Assembly (NCBI GenBank): GCA_000611775.1
Contig: KK106981.1
Span: 10,543,422-10,607,421 of the forward strand
Length of the DNA stretch: 64,000 bases
From: Umbilicaria muhlenbergii
Taxonomy: Eukaryota; Ascomycota; Lecanoromycetes; Umbilicariales; Umbilicariaceae
Direction of reading: 5' to 3'
Numbering within the stretch: the stretch's first letter is position 1; every line of letters starts with the position of its first letter. Position numbers and translations under genes: made by a program. The notes beneath the pieces are model-generated. The model did not search any database, was not told where the DNA came from, and was given only the letters and a program-made list of their open reading frames with translations. Shown here in pieces: positions 1-12,785 of the stretch.

Positions 1-3000
1 AAGTTCATATGATGATTAATTTATCACACATCATATCATGAATGAGCTGAGTTTTTTTCAATGCAGTTTCTTCATCTGCTTGTTCACTGACACATTCTTT
101 TTATTAATCAGTATTAAATCACCTTCTTTGAATGTTATCTCTGTTCAGTGCTGATTATAATAATTTGCATACATCTCATTAATCTGTTGTAGCTGCTTCT
201 GAGCTGTTGCAATTTGATCTTGAAGTCACTGTGCATCTGCATAGGGTCTTATTTGTTCATGTGAGTGCTGTATAAACAGCCTACTTAAGCTCATCTGAGG
301 GTCTCACTTTAAGTTAAGCTGAAAGGGGCTCTTTCCTGTAGCAGCATGTATGAAGTTGTTGTATGAGAACTTCATGCAGAGTAAAAGCTTCACTCAGTCC
401 TCTTGCTGCTTATTAATGAATATGTGTAAATACACCTTCAGAGACTGGTTCTGCCTCTTTGTTTGATCATCAGTTTGCGGGTGAAAAGCTGTTGACATGT
501 TATGATGACACTGCATGTGAAAGCAGAAGCTGATTCACTGCTCTGATGTAAACAGCTTGTCTCTGTCTGTGATTAAGACTTTTGACACATCATGATGCTT
601 GATTATGTCCTGAATAAACACTTCAATGAAGTCAGCAACTGACATTGTCTTCTGTACTGAAATATAATGAGCCATTTTGGTCAACTTATCAATTATGACA
701 AGGATTGAATCTCATGTCATACTTTCATACGTGCTGCTCAGTGGTAGATTCATAATGAAGTTCATTGTCACTGTATGCCATGGCTCAGTTGGGACTGGCA
801 ATGAGTTTAATAACTCATATGATTTGTGATGAGCTGACTTCACCTTTTGGCATTCAACACAGTCATGACAGTAACGTCATATGTCTCTGACAGTGTCAAG
901 TCAGTCATAAGATCACTGCATTAATTCTGCAGTTCTTGACTTCTTGAAATGACCTGCAAAAACATCATCATGAAATCAACTGATCATCACATTGCAGAGG
1001 GCAGGGTTCTGTGAAATGTAGACTTTATCATCATAATGTATGACATCATTTATTTCTTGCCAACATTTTCATATATCTGACAGTATAGATGTCATATTTG
1101 ACTGCATTTCTGATGTCATGATCATCTCAGAGTTCATGTCTATATTCATATTTATCATCTCAGACTCAGCTAAGTTGTTTTTATCCTTAAAAGGGGTAGT
1201 TAATCCCTGTTGTACTCATCATATCAAACTGTCTTTCAACTGCTCAGTATGAATCACATGTTTAAGTTGTTCAATAAACATTCTTGTATAAGCTGTTATC
1301 TCCTCACTTATTGATGAGTGAGTAGACATGAGTTGAAGCGCTTCAACAGTGTCAGCAGAAGCATTATCCTCAATTTAAAGGTTAATGAGAACATAACTTG
1401 CATCATTGTTCATAACTGCAGTGTTTGCTGAGTTATTCTTGATTGAGTGCTGCTGAAGCTCTGCATATTTAGATTCTCTTATTCAGTCACAGCTTGCTTC
1501 TTGAGCATGTAGGTCATGAACTGCTGATGTTTCAGTCATATCATCAGCTTCAGTATTCATCATACTGATATATTCATCACGGCTTGCTTCTTGAGCATGT
1601 AGGCCACGGACTGCTGGTGTTTCAGTCATATCACCAGCTTCAGTATTCATCATATTGATATATTCATCATGACTTGCTTCTTCTTGAGTAGATAAGTTCT
1701 GCACTGCTGATGTTCTGATGAGATCATCATCTTCAGTGTTCATTGTACTGATAGTATTCATTGTGACAGGTACAACATTCTCTTGTCATAACTTCTGTCA
1801 TACTGAGCGTCTTGACTGCAGCATCATTGCAGCAAGCGTGTATAATTTCTCCTGCACTGACTTATAGTCCTTGCTTCCTAAATGAAAGGACTGTTGCATT
1901 ATTTCAGCAGCAGTTGAGGTACTGACAGCCTTCAGCAGTTCATAATCAGGTCATTTTAACAGATTGTCAGCAGAGTTCTTCTTGCTCTCTTGATATGTGA
2001 CCTTAAAATCATACTCAGTGAGCTTTTCAGCCCACTTGAGCTGCCTTCATGTGAGGTTTGAGGTAGTCATGAACCAAACAAGGTTTGCATGATCAGTCAG
2101 TATGACAATTTGATGTCTAGCACCTCAACAGTAGTGCTGTTAATGATGCATGACTTTCATGATGACAAGAAGCTCTTGCTCACCTGTATCATATTGAGTC
2201 TCAGTATTTAGCAGCTTCTTGCTGTAGTAAGTAACTGATAATCAGTGCAATTGACCATTGACCTTGAAGTGTTGTGTCAAGATTTCATCAATTGTGAATT
2301 CAGAGGCGTCTGTTTCAACCTTCATGAGTTTGTTTTCATTGAAATAGTGTAGCAATGAAGCACTCATGAAGATCTTCTTCAGAGCATTAAACACTTTCAA
2401 TGTGACTCCTGAGAGTGAAAAAGAGGCAGGTATGATGTTTTCTTGTTGTAGCTCTCCTTCAACTTGCAGGTTGCATGCTGAATACTCTGTATTGAATCTT
2501 CACAATGAGGTCAGGCTGTTCTGCTTTCTTTTAGTAGCAGTCTGTTGAGACTGAAGAGGAGAGGGTGATGTATCCTCAGTCTTCTTTTTATTCTTTTCTG
2601 TTTTCAGGAGATTTAACAGTGGTGCTGCAATTCATGAATAATCTCTTATAAACCTTCAGAAAAAGTTAGTGAAGCCTAGAAAGACCTGCAATTCATGAAT
2701 GTTCTCTGAAGGTAGTCATTCTTCAACGGCGTGAATCCTTTCTGAACTCATATGTATGCCTTCAGTATTGATCTTAAACCTCAGGAAGTTCACTTCTGTT
2801 GCATTAAAGAAGCATTTGCTGATCTTAAGGTGAAGATCATGACATCATAACATAATTAGTACTTGTCATACATGCTCCTCATGTTCAGATTCATCTTTGC
2901 TGAAGATCAGGATATCATCTAGATAAATCACACAGGTTATATCAAGGAACTCATTAAGAGTCTTATCAATGAATGCCTGAAATGTAGCAGGAGCATTCAT

Positions 3001-3430
3001 GAGACTGAAAGGCATGACAAGATATTTGAACAGGCTGAATCATGTTCAGAATGCTGTTTTCCACTCATCTCCGCCCTTGATTCATATTTGATTATATGCA
3101 TCCTTGCAGTTCAGCTTAGTGAACTTCTTAACTCCTTGAAGACGGTTCAACATATCTGATATGAGTGGTAGAGGATAACAGTTCTTAATGATAATGTCAT
3201 TCAACTGCTTATAATCAATGATCAGTCGCAGGCTTCCGTCTGATTTAAGCATGAACATGACAGGTGAAGCTGCAGGTGATATTAATTTGCAGATTATGTC
3301 TGCTTTCATAACATCATCTAAATATACCTTCAGTACATCAAGCTCAGCTGAAGACATTGAGTATAACTTTCTGAATGAAGGTTGCTGCCTCAGTTTCAAG
3401 TCAATGACATGATCATGTGAACTTCTCTCA
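1..3430 (-). mobile_element. Ty3/Gypsy chromovirus fossil, copy 1 (truncated)
   Basis: The minus strand carries recognisable Gypsy pol parts in the order expected for a chromovirus: reverse transcriptase about 2,700-3,425, RNase H about 2,000-2,330, a linker with 90-bp tandem repeats at 1,483-1,761, and integrase from about 1,250 down to the window edge. The reverse transcriptase shows the conserved LKSDGSLRLIIDYKQLN block. It matches copy 2 at 6,181-9,545 closely over its whole length. It is cut on the left by the window edge and on the right by the small LTR-type element at 3,431. The copy is old and heavily mutated, with dozens of breaks, CpG-poor and clearly inactive. Confidence 0.85.
1483..1761 (-). 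repeat. Three 90-bp (30-residue) tandem repeats in a Gypsy linker
   Basis: The minus strand holds three in-frame units of 90 bp. Each encodes an acidic unit containing MMNTEADDMTETSAV and LHAQEAS. They lie between the RNase H and integrase parts of Gypsy copy 1. A matching three-unit array lies at about 7,615-7,885 in copy 2, so the array is a property of the family. The repeats differ by scattered transitions. Confidence 0.7.
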
Positions 3431-3661
3431 GGGTGTGAAGTTCTGACTCTGAATAGTGAGAAGACCCTGAAAATCAAGACAGAACATTAAAACTTGAGAT
3501 TTATTTACATAATTAATAACTTTCTGAGTTCTTAAGATAGAAAGACAGGCAGAACTGCATATTTAAGAACTCAGACTGCTTTATAACTTTCTTCTTTCAA
3601 GCTTCTTTATTCAACATCTCTGTCAAAAGTTAAGGTTGGGTACAAGCAATTACAGGGGGTT

Positions 3662-3736
3662 GGGTACAGTAAGGCTGAAATGGCTGAGAAGTACTGAGAC
3701 TGTGATATAATATACTCTGTCAGCCTTACTGTACCC
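3662..3736. repeat. Perfect 17-bp hairpin in the left terminal repeat
   Basis: The arms at 3,662-3,678 and 3,720-3,736 are perfect reverse complements (17 bp) around a 41-nt loop. The corresponding hairpin in the other terminal repeat is at 4,631-4,705, with a different but again perfect stem. Confidence 0.85.
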
Positions 3737-3766
3737 ACCTGGGTACAGGGTGAGAATTAAGGTTAG

Positions 3767-4398
3767 TGACTGCTGTACTGTATAAAGGGAAGAACATCAA
3801 TATTTTCAGAGCACAAACTTGTCTTTTTTGTACAGCAGTGAGTTCTTCAGATATGATAATACTTTCAGTGTAAGAACTACTCACTTTATTGATCTCTACA
3901 ATTCTCTCATATAACATTTTGTCATAACTGCTGAGGTGTTAAGCTTATGTGTGTTGTAAGTGTGTATATACTCAACTTTTTGGCGACCGCTGTGCTGTAT
4001 GAAGGGAAGAACATCAACATTTTCAAAGCACAAACTTGTCTTTTTTGTACAGCAGTGAGTTCTTTAAATATGATAATATTTTCAGTGTATGAACTCCTCA
4101 GTTTATTGACCTCTATAATTCTCTCATATAACATTTTGTCATAACTGCTGAGGTGTTAAGCTTATGTGTGTTGTAAGTGTGTATATACTCAACTTTTTGG
4201 CGACCGCTGTGCTGTATGAAGGGAAGAACATCAACATTTTCAAAGCACAAACTTGTCTTTTTTGTACAGCAGTGAGTTCTTTAAATATGATAATATTTTC
4301 AGTGTATGAACTCCTCAGTTTATTGACCTCTATAATTCTCTCATATAACATTTTGTCATAACTGCTGAGGTGTTAAAGTTCTATGTGTTGTAAGACTT
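3767..4398. repeat. 217-bp tandem repeats, two units identical
   Basis: Three units in tandem. The first (from about 3,767) is diverged. The units at 3,918-4,134 and 4,135-4,351 appear identical over 217 bp by eye. The short ORFs in them on both strands are simply repeated copies and show no recognisable protein. Confidence 0.85.
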
Positions 4399-4630
4399 TA
4401 AGTGCGAAGTTCTGACTCTGAATAGTGAGAAGACCCTGAAAATCAAGACAGAACATCAAAACTTGAGATTTATTTACATAATTAATAACTTTCTGAGTTC
4501 TTAAGATAAAAAGACAGGCAGAACTGCATATTTAAGAACTCAGACTGCTTTATAACTTTCTTCTTTCAAGCTTCTTTATTCAACCTCTCTGTCAAAAGTT
4601 AAGGTTGAGTATTAATATTTACCAGGGGTT

Positions 4631-4705
4631 GAGTATCATAAGGCTGAAATGGCTGAGAAGTACTGAGACTGTGATATAATGTACTCTGTCAGCCTTATGA
4701 TACTC
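4631..4705. repeat. Perfect 17-bp hairpin in the right terminal repeat, compensated
   Basis: The arms at 4,631-4,647 and 4,689-4,705 are perfect reverse complements. Compared with 3,662-3,736, four arm positions differ and all four partner positions differ to match. The loop is nearly unchanged. Confidence 0.85.
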
Positions 4706-4735
4706 AGCTGAGTACCAGGTGAGAATTAAGATTAA

Positions 4736-5944
4736 TCACATGCTGTCAAGTACTGCTCACTGTGACTCTTGCAGAAGAGTTGAAGTTGATCAGTGCTTCA
4801 TGTCACAGGTCAATTCAGCCTGTGCTCATTGCATATCACTTCACAATCCTCATGATTAATGCATGATGAAGCCTCTGATCATCACTGCTTCAGCCTCTGA
4901 GAGCTCTGATGTTGTTGTTTCACACACGCGTGCTTATGATGACAGAAGGGGTGACAGCACATTGTAAGTTTATCTTTTTTAATCTTCTTTCATTTTGTTT
5001 CATTTAGTATGAATATGATGTACTTGTCATATTTACAACATTTTGTCATACTGTTGTACTGTTGCACTGTTGTACTACTGATATGCTAATTGTTGTATAG
5101 CGCCTGAAGGCTGATCAATTCCTCATGTCATCATCTCTTATCAGTCACTACTGACATCCTTCACATTCTTCACAGCTGCTTCTCAACATGAGTTTCTTGA
5201 CTCCCTTGAGGTTGAAATGTGTTAATTCAGTAATCTTGAGAAGCTCATTCAGGCTCTTGCTGTCTTGTTAAAGAGCACTGCTCATGCTCTCTGCATCCTC
5301 AACACTCATTAATCTCATCATCATTAAGAGTACATTGAACTCTGTGAGTGCTGATGTGTTGAGGAGATGAGGTCAGAGGCTTCATCAAACAGTAACAAAG
5401 AAAGATTTAAGATGATGAAAGACAAGTAAATAAATGAAGGTGACTTGACATGATGCTGATGAAGAGTTAAGTGCAAGATGTTGATCTCAGATTCATTTTA
5501 ATCTTTAAACCTGAAATGAAATGCTTCTGCACTTAAGTGTTCTCTGCAATGTGATATGTCTGTGATAATGTAGTTCATGCAGTAATTCTATTAAAGATCT
5601 TGTTATAACATCATAACATCATAGCTCCTGTCATACTTGTTGTAAAGCACAGGCTTCATCATAGAAGATCAGGTTAATAAAGCTGATAAAATTTTCAATT
5701 CTTAAGACTCATGACTTTTGTGACAGCTTCTTAATCAACCTTGAAGGGTCACATCTTAAGGCTCATGACTTTTGCAACAGCTTTTCAATCAACCTTGAAG
5801 GGTCACATCTTAAGGCTCATGACTTTTGTGACAACTTCTCAATCAACCTTGAAGGGTCACATCTTAAGGCTCACTCAGATTTCTGTTTGTCAGGGTTGTC
5901 AGCATGAAATTTTTACATTTTTGTCTTTACATTGTGAATGAAGT
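4736..5944 (-). other. AT-rich 3' flank of Gypsy copy 2, no gene
   Basis: This stretch lies downstream, on the minus strand, of the chromodomain of Gypsy copy 2. It contains a 54-bp tandem repeat at about 5,695-5,875 and a motif like TACTGTTGTACTGTTG near 5,045-5,085. I could not recognise a terminal repeat matching 11,672-11,954 here, and I see no host gene. Confidence 0.5.
5695..5875. repeat. 54-bp tandem repeat, about 3.3 units
   Basis: A unit starting TTGAAGGGTCACATCTTAAG recurs every 54 bp with few changes. Being a multiple of three it leaves an open frame on the plus strand, but no known protein is encoded. Confidence 0.75.
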
Positions 5945-8900
5945 GTGTTGACTCTCATGTGTCATCTCACACCTGGTTCATTAACTTTCATTTGATGAGG
6001 TATTGAAGCCTGTCATCATGAACATGACTATTCACAATTGCCTCAACTTCTCACTCATTATCTCAGTTGAGTAGTAGGTCTTTTCCTGTCAATGCAGGAG
6101 ACACATGATGTGTGCCTCAAAATGACTTCAATAAAGTGATGTTGAATATGTTATAGATGTTTCAATCCTCTGAGAGGTCAAGTTCATATGATGATTGATT
6201 TATCACATGTCATATCATGAATGAGCTGAGCTTTTTTTAATGCAGTTTCTTCATCTGCTTGTTCACTGACACATTTTTTTCATTGATCAGTACTAAATCA
6301 CCTTCTTTGAATGTTATCTCTGTTCAGTGCTGATTATAATAGTTTGCATATATTTTATTAACTTGTTGTAGTTGCTTCTGAGCTGTTGCAATTTGATCTT
6401 GAAGCTGCTGTGCATCTGCATAGGGTCTTATTTGTTCATGTGAGTGCTGTATAAACAGTCTACTTAAGCTCATCTGAGGGTCTCATCTTAAGTTAAGCTG
6501 AAAGGGGCTCTTTCTCATAGTAGCATGTATGAAGTTGTTGTATGAGAACTTCATGCAGAGTAAAAGCTTCACTCAGTCCTCTTGCTGCTCATTAATGAAT
6601 ATGTGTAAATACATCTTCAGAGACTGATTCTGCCTCTCTGTTTAACTGTCAGTTTGCAGGTGGAAAGCTGTTGACATGTTATGATGACATCACATGTGAA
6701 AGCAGAAGCTGATTCACTGCTTTAATGTAAACAGCTTGTCTCTGTCTGTGATTAAAACTTTTGAAAAATCATGATGCTTAAATATGTCATGAATAAACAC
6801 TTCAATGAAGTCAGCAACTGACATTGTCTTCTGTACTGAAATATAATGAGTCATTTTGGTCAACTTATCAATTATGACAAGGATTGAATCTCATGTCATA
6901 CTTTCATACATGCTGCTCAGTGATAAATTCATAATGAAGTTCATTGTCACTGTATGTCACAGCTCAGTTGAGACTGATAATGAGTTTAATAACTTGTATG
7001 ATTTGTGATGAGCTGACTTCATCTTTTGGCATTCAACATAATCATGACAGTAACATCATACGTCTCTGACAGCATCAAGTCAGTCATAAAATCACTGCAT
7101 CAATTCTGTGATTCTTGACTTCCTGAAATGACCTGCAAAGACATCATCATGAAATTGACTGATCACTGCATTGCGGAGGACAGGGTTCTGTGAAATGTAA
7201 ACTTTATCATCATAATATACAACATCCTCAATTTCCTCTCAATGTTTCATTATGTCAGGGAGTATTGTCATCATATTTGTCATTTCTGACTCAGTCAAGT
7301 TGTTTTTATCCTCAAGAGGAGTAGTTAATCCCTGTCATACTCATCATATCAAATCATCTTTCAACTGTTCAGTATGAATTATATGTTCAAGTTGTTCAAT
7401 AAACATTCTTGTATAAGCTGTTATCTCCTCACTTAGGGGTGAGTGAGTAAACATGAGCTGAAGCGCTTCAACAGTGTCAGCAAAAGAAGTGTTATCCTCA
7501 ATTTAAAGATTAATAAAAACATGACTTGCATCATCATTCATAATTACAGTGTTTACTGCATTATTCTTGATTGAGTGCTGCTCAAGTTCTGCATACTCAG
7601 GTTCTCTCATTCAGTCATGACTTGCTTCTTAAGCATATAGGTCATGAACTGCTGATGTTTCAGTCATATCATCAGCTTCAATATTCATCATATTAATATA
7701 TTCATCATGACTTGCTTCTTGAGCATGTAGGTCACAGACTGCTGATGTTTCAATCATGTCATCAACTTCAGCATATGTTATACTGACATATTTATCACGG
7801 CTTGCTTTTTAAGCATGTAGGTCATGAACTGCTGATGTTTTAATCATGTCATCAGCTTCAGTATTCATCATACTGATATTATTCATTGTGATAAATATGA
7901 CATTCTTTTGTCATAACTCCTGTCATACTGAGCGTCTTGGCTGCAGCATCATTGTAGCAAGTGTGTATAATTTCTTCTGCATTAACTTATAATTCTTGCT
8001 TTCTAAATGAAAGGACTGTTGCATTATTTCAGTGATGATCAAGGTACTGACAGCCTTCAGCAGTTCATAATCAGGTCATCTTGACAGATCATCAGCAGAG
8101 TTCTTCTTGCCCTCTTGATATGTGACCTTAAAATCATACTCAGTGAGCTTTTCAGCTCACTTGAGCTGCCTTCATGTGAGGTTTGAGGTAGTCATAAACC
8201 AAACAAGGTTTGCATGATTAATCAATATGATGATCAGGTGCCTAGTGCCTCAACAGTAGTGTCATTAATGATGCATGACTTTCATGATGACAAGGAGCTC
8301 TTGCTCATCTGTATCATATCAGATCTCAGTATTTAGCAGCTTCTTACTGTAGTAAGTAATTAATAATCAGTGCAATTGATCATTAACTTTAAAGTGTTGC
8401 ATCAAGATTCTGCTAATTGTGAATTCAGAGGTATTCATTTCAACCCTCATGAGTTTGTTTTCATTAAAATAGTGTAACAATGAAGCACTCATGAAGGTCT
8501 CCTTCAGAGCATTAAACACTTTCAATGTAACTTCTGAGAGTGAAAAAGAAGCAGGTATGATGTTTTCTTGTTATAACTCTCCTCTGACTTGCAGGTTACA
8601 TGCTGAATACTTTATATTAAATTTTCACAATGAGGTCAGGTTGTTCTGCTTTCTTTTAGTAACAGTCTGTTGAGACTGAAGAGGAGAGAATGATGTATCC
8701 TCAATCTTCTTTTTATTCTTTCCTGTTTTCAGAAGATTTAACAGTGGTGCTGCAATTCATGAATAATCTCTTATAAACCTTCAGAAGAAGTTAATGAAGC
8801 TTAAAAAGATCTGCAATTCATGAATGTTCTCTGAGAGTAGTCATTCTTCAATGGCGTGAATTCTTTCTGAACTCATATGTATGCCTTCAGTATTGATCTT

Positions 8901-11900
8901 AAACCTCAGGAAGTTCACTTTCATTGCATTAAAGAAGCATTTGCTGATCTTAAGATGAAGATCATGAAATTATAAAACAGTTAATACTTGTCATACATGC
9001 TCCTCATGTTCAGATTCATCTTTGCTGAAGATCAGGATATCATCTAAATAAATCATGCAGATTATATCAAGGAACTCATTAAGAGTCTTATCAATGAATG
9101 CCTGAAATGTAGCAGGAGCATTCATGAGACTGAAAGACATGACAAGATATTTAAACAGGCTGAACTGTGTTCAGAATGCTGTTTTTCACTCATCTCTGCC
9201 CTTGATTCATATTCAATTATATGCATTCTTGCAGTTCAGCTTAGTGAACTTCTTAACTCCTTGAAGATGATTCAACATGTCTGATATAAGTGATAGTGGG
9301 TAGTGATTTTTAATGATAATATCATTTAAGCGCTTATAATCAATGATTAGTCATAAGCTGCCGTCTGATTTCAGTACAAACATAACAGGTGAAGCTGCAG
9401 ATGATATTAATTTACAGATTATGCCTGCCTTCATAACATCATCTAGATATACCTTCAGTACATTGAGCTCAGCTGAGGACATCAAGTATAACTTTTTAAA
9501 TGAAGATTGCTGCTCTGATTTCAAGTCAATGACATGATCATGTGAACCTCTCTCAAGTAAAGACTGCTTCTCAGCTGCATAAAATATGTCTGTGAAGTCA
9601 TGATATTCAGGAGGTAGACTGTCATAAACATTATTATATCTTTTGTCATATCACAATGAGTTCATCTGTAGGGTATATTTTTTCATATCAGCCACTAGGT
9701 CCGCCGGCCCTATAAAGCAGTCAGTAATGATGAGGTTGTTCATACATAGAACATTCTTCAACACCTTTTTTTCATCAGCAGTGAATATATGACATGTGAT
9801 AATATGTTTTGACTTTCTCCATAGGAATTTACCTGTATCATAGTAGTGATTTGAGTTTGCATGAACTAGAAATGATAACCTGAGGACAAAAGGAGCTGAT
9901 GTGTTGTCTTGTGTAATAAAGAAATGATTACTATAGCAGTAAGATTGACTGTCAGTGTTGTACACTGTAATCATCAGTATGACAGACTCTGATAGCTCAA
10001 TCACATTACCTCATGCATTGCCTTGAGCCTCATAGGATTCAGTCAGTAGAAACAGCTTATTGACAACATCTCATGTGATTGTATTACCCTGACTGCCATT
10101 GTTGATAATATATGAATATTGTGGAGATTTGCTCATCATATCACTCATTGTCATTATGTGTGATTCCACCTCTAGTTGCCCTGATATCAGACGTGAGATA
10201 TCATCAATAATCAGTAATGAAGCAAACTGAAGGTGATCTGTGAGTCATTTATTCACATTAACTGCAGTGAAGACGGCTGTAGATCATTCAGTCATACAAT
10301 CATTTATTCAGTGACTGATGACTTCACATTTAATGCAGAGACCTGCTGACCTTCATGCATTCACTTCATTCCTTGAAATGAAGTCTTCTTGTTGACATGA
10401 GGAGGTTGTGAATGTTCATGTCATCATCATAATTGCTCCCTCAGTGATTAATATATGATTGAGATTCTGACTCTGATTGCAGTCACTTTCATGATAAAAA
10501 CCTCATGAGTTGTTCTCTCTTTCACAGCTGAATTGAGTGAATTGAGTGCAGATTGTTTATTATTCAGTGAAGGATTCTTTTCTGTCATAGTATGACATCT
10601 GTGTTGTACTTTTATTGTTGTTGTCAGTTTTGCTTTAATGATCCTTTTTGGTGTCTGAGCGGCTTCAGAACAGTTCATGATTAATGATGACATCAAGATG
10701 TGCTGAAATTTCCTGCACTGACTGTCTTGCAACCTGCGTTGAATCCCAACATCATAATTCAGTCAGGACGTGATGAGGAAGCCTTGATCATCAACAGTCT
10801 TAAATAAGCATCTCACTGATTTCCTTGTGTGAAGCTGAAAGGAAGCAGTAGAGTTCTGATAATCTGTCATATCAAAAGATGATTATATCATGACTGTGAA
10901 GTTCAGCTGCATTAAAGATGATGATATTTCATTCATTTGTGTCTTCATCAGGGGATAAGTTCTTCTCTAGAACCTTTAAAAAGTTGTTATAAATGACTTA
11001 AATGTGATCATGCTGCTCCTTTTGCTTTCATCAGTCACTCATGACTGTTTTCTCAAGGTAGATGCCTGCTCAGATGATGAAATCTCATTCAGTAAGAAAT
11101 TGCTCTGACATCAGCTCTTGATTCTGATTGATTTCATTCAGATATTTTTAAAATCTTCATCTCATGACTTTAACACCTCCTGCATAAAGATGAGGCTCTC
11201 ATGACTTTATAAAATGTTGAAAAGGGGGGGGTGTGATGTCTGTCATAGCTCAACATCATAATTCATGTGATGAACCTGCATTGTTTCCTGAGTTTATTAT
11301 AATTGAAGGATTTTCTTACAGGTGTTGATTAAGCTTCTGAAGCTCTTTTTTATTGTCCTCAAACTCAATTTCTTGTCATACATGTCATAATTGTAGTCAC
11401 TGACGCTCAATGACTTCCTGATTATGAGCAGTGACTGCTTCAAGATCATCAATGAAGTCATCAGGGTTACCTGCATCAATATGTTCATCATTGTCATTGA
11501 CAATGTCAGAAGCAGGAGTGTCAACAGCTGATAATGTAAACCTGTTAATTGAAGGCCCTGATTCAACTTAATTAACTGCTTCACTGTCCTAATGAGATTG
11601 AAGTGTTGGTGCCATCATGTCTTATTTGCTTTTGATGTGACCGTTCGCCTGAAGGTACTGAGTGATCAGTATGTAAGAGATGAGGTGTACAACAGAGCGT
11701 CATAATGATGTTTGAACAGAGTGTCATAAGCAATATAGTCATGATGAGGCCAACACAATGATTATACATCTTCTATTCAGTGGCAAAACTGATCACTGAG
11801 GAAGCAGGTTTCTGAACCTCCTTGTGAAGAGTTTTACTTGATGCCAAGGCGCTAGGCGCTGAGTCATCATATCTATATAATGTCGTACTATAGTGTCGTA

Positions 11901-11954
11901 CTATAGTGTTGTACTAGTGTCGTACTGTCGTACTATTATATGGTGGCCCTGACA
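5945..11954 (-). mobile_element. Ty3/Gypsy chromovirus fossil, copy 2, with its 5' LTR
   Basis: Read on the minus strand from right to left: an LTR (11,672-11,954), a gag region (about 10,160-11,650), protease region (about 9,560-10,150), reverse transcriptase (about 8,820-9,540), RNase H (about 8,080-8,450), linker with three 90-bp repeats (about 7,615-7,885), integrase (about 6,181-7,430) and a chromodomain (about 5,945-6,110; residues like EVEAIVNSHVHDDRLQYLIK). The order pol then chromodomain places it in the chromovirus branch. It is old and heavily mutated with dozens of breaks. Its 3' LTR was not found. Confidence 0.85.
11672..11954. repeat. LTR of Gypsy copy 2 (family 'X')
   Basis: It begins TGTAAGAG and ends CCTGACA (TG...CA). 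A second member of the same LTR family is the solo LTR split across 43,044-43,190 and 50,496-50,616, whose 5-bp target duplication GTATA fixes both ends. A run of GTCGTACT-like motifs at 11,880-11,938 keeps CpG here but reads GTCATACT in the other copy. Confidence 0.8.
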
Positions 11955-12400
11955 GCGTGATTCAAAAAGGCCGTGATTTCTCCACGCAGTACCTCACCCA
12001 GTGGGTAGGGTATGAACCTGAGCATGATCAATGATGCACTACAAGAGACCTCGCCAACGCGCCTGAACTTATTGAGGACTATGAACAAGGCATGAGGAGA
12101 AGGCCCTGACTGAGAAGATGCAGGGCGCTGTCTTATTATTGAGGGGCACTGTTACGGCGCACTCACACGCCTACCCTATGTAGTCAGTTATTGCCCAACT
12201 AGGCTTAGTGGCATTCTAGCGTAATGCCCCACTTAGGTACTATTTAGGTGGCTTCCTAGGAGCTCTGAGCAATACCATCCTTTTCACACGACTTTATAAC
12301 ACGATTGGTCTGAGGCCGGGGAGCTGAAAGAATTCATTCTTAAAACTCATCGTCTTTCTTACCACCCGCGCTATTCCCTACCATGCCTAATTGTGCTCTG
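11955..12400 (+). mobile_element. Chromovirus tail: chromodomain end plus LTR start
   Basis: The plus strand encodes a chromodomain tail (residues like YLTQWVGYEPEHD and DLANAPELIEDYE), followed by a purine-rich stretch GAGGGGCAC and TGTTACGG at 12,150, the usual start of a 3' LTR. GC and CpG content are normal, so it escaped the mutation seen in the adjoining Gypsy copy. The LTR's far end is not defined. It is a fragment. Confidence 0.7.
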
Positions 12401-12785
12401 TCTGCCAGTGGGATTCCCCGTCTGCTATAATTGGAATCTTTTTGGGGCGCGCGTCTTGGAAAGATTGCCTTTCAGTCTCTTGTCCTCCCAAGATGGACTC
12501 AATTAGGCTTACCTTCAACATCATCTCTGTATCAATTATGTTCCACCAACTTGAGGCACAGAATCTGTTGGCTTACTGCCCTCATATCTCCACTGAATGC
12601 TGTAAGAAGAAGAGTTCGTGTTTGGGGGGCTATGTTTTGCGTGACACGGACGTCCTTGTGGAATGCTATATAATATGTAGTAGGCTTCGCATCATGGTGT
12701 CGATTTGTCGTTGAGACAGTTTCTTCTCTCGCTCTTTGTTATCAAACAGCACACTGTGATTTTATTGTGCTCTTTGCCAAGCATC
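12401..12785. other. Intergenic stretch, no supported gene
   Basis: Overlapping short ORFs occur on both strands, but none shows a recognisable domain. It is probably the remainder of the LTR plus the upstream region of the secreted-protein gene at 12,786. Confidence 0.4.

Larger units (their letters stand above)
3431..4735. mobile_element. Small LTR-type (TRIM-like) element with tandem-repeat interior
   Basis: Two direct repeats of about 337 bp (3,431-3,767 and 4,399-4,735) both begin TG-Y-GAAGTTCTGACTC and end near GAGAATTAAG. They flank about 630 bp that consist almost entirely of three copies of a 217-bp unit. No gag or pol is present, so this resembles a terminal-repeat retrotransposon in miniature. 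It interrupts or borders Gypsy copy 1 at about 3,430. The repeats are about 2% different outside a short motif block that is much more divergent. Exact ends and any target duplication are not certain. Confidence 0.6.

Noticed and set aside
1040-1252. Short ORFs in the AT-rich blocks as host genes
   Set aside because: They fall within or antisense to Gypsy fossils, match between the two copies, and have the same mutated composition.
5695-5875. CRISPR-like regular repeats
   Set aside because: The units are contiguous 54-bp tandem copies without spacers, in a eukaryotic setting. The same holds for 49,465-49,595 and 3,767-4,398.
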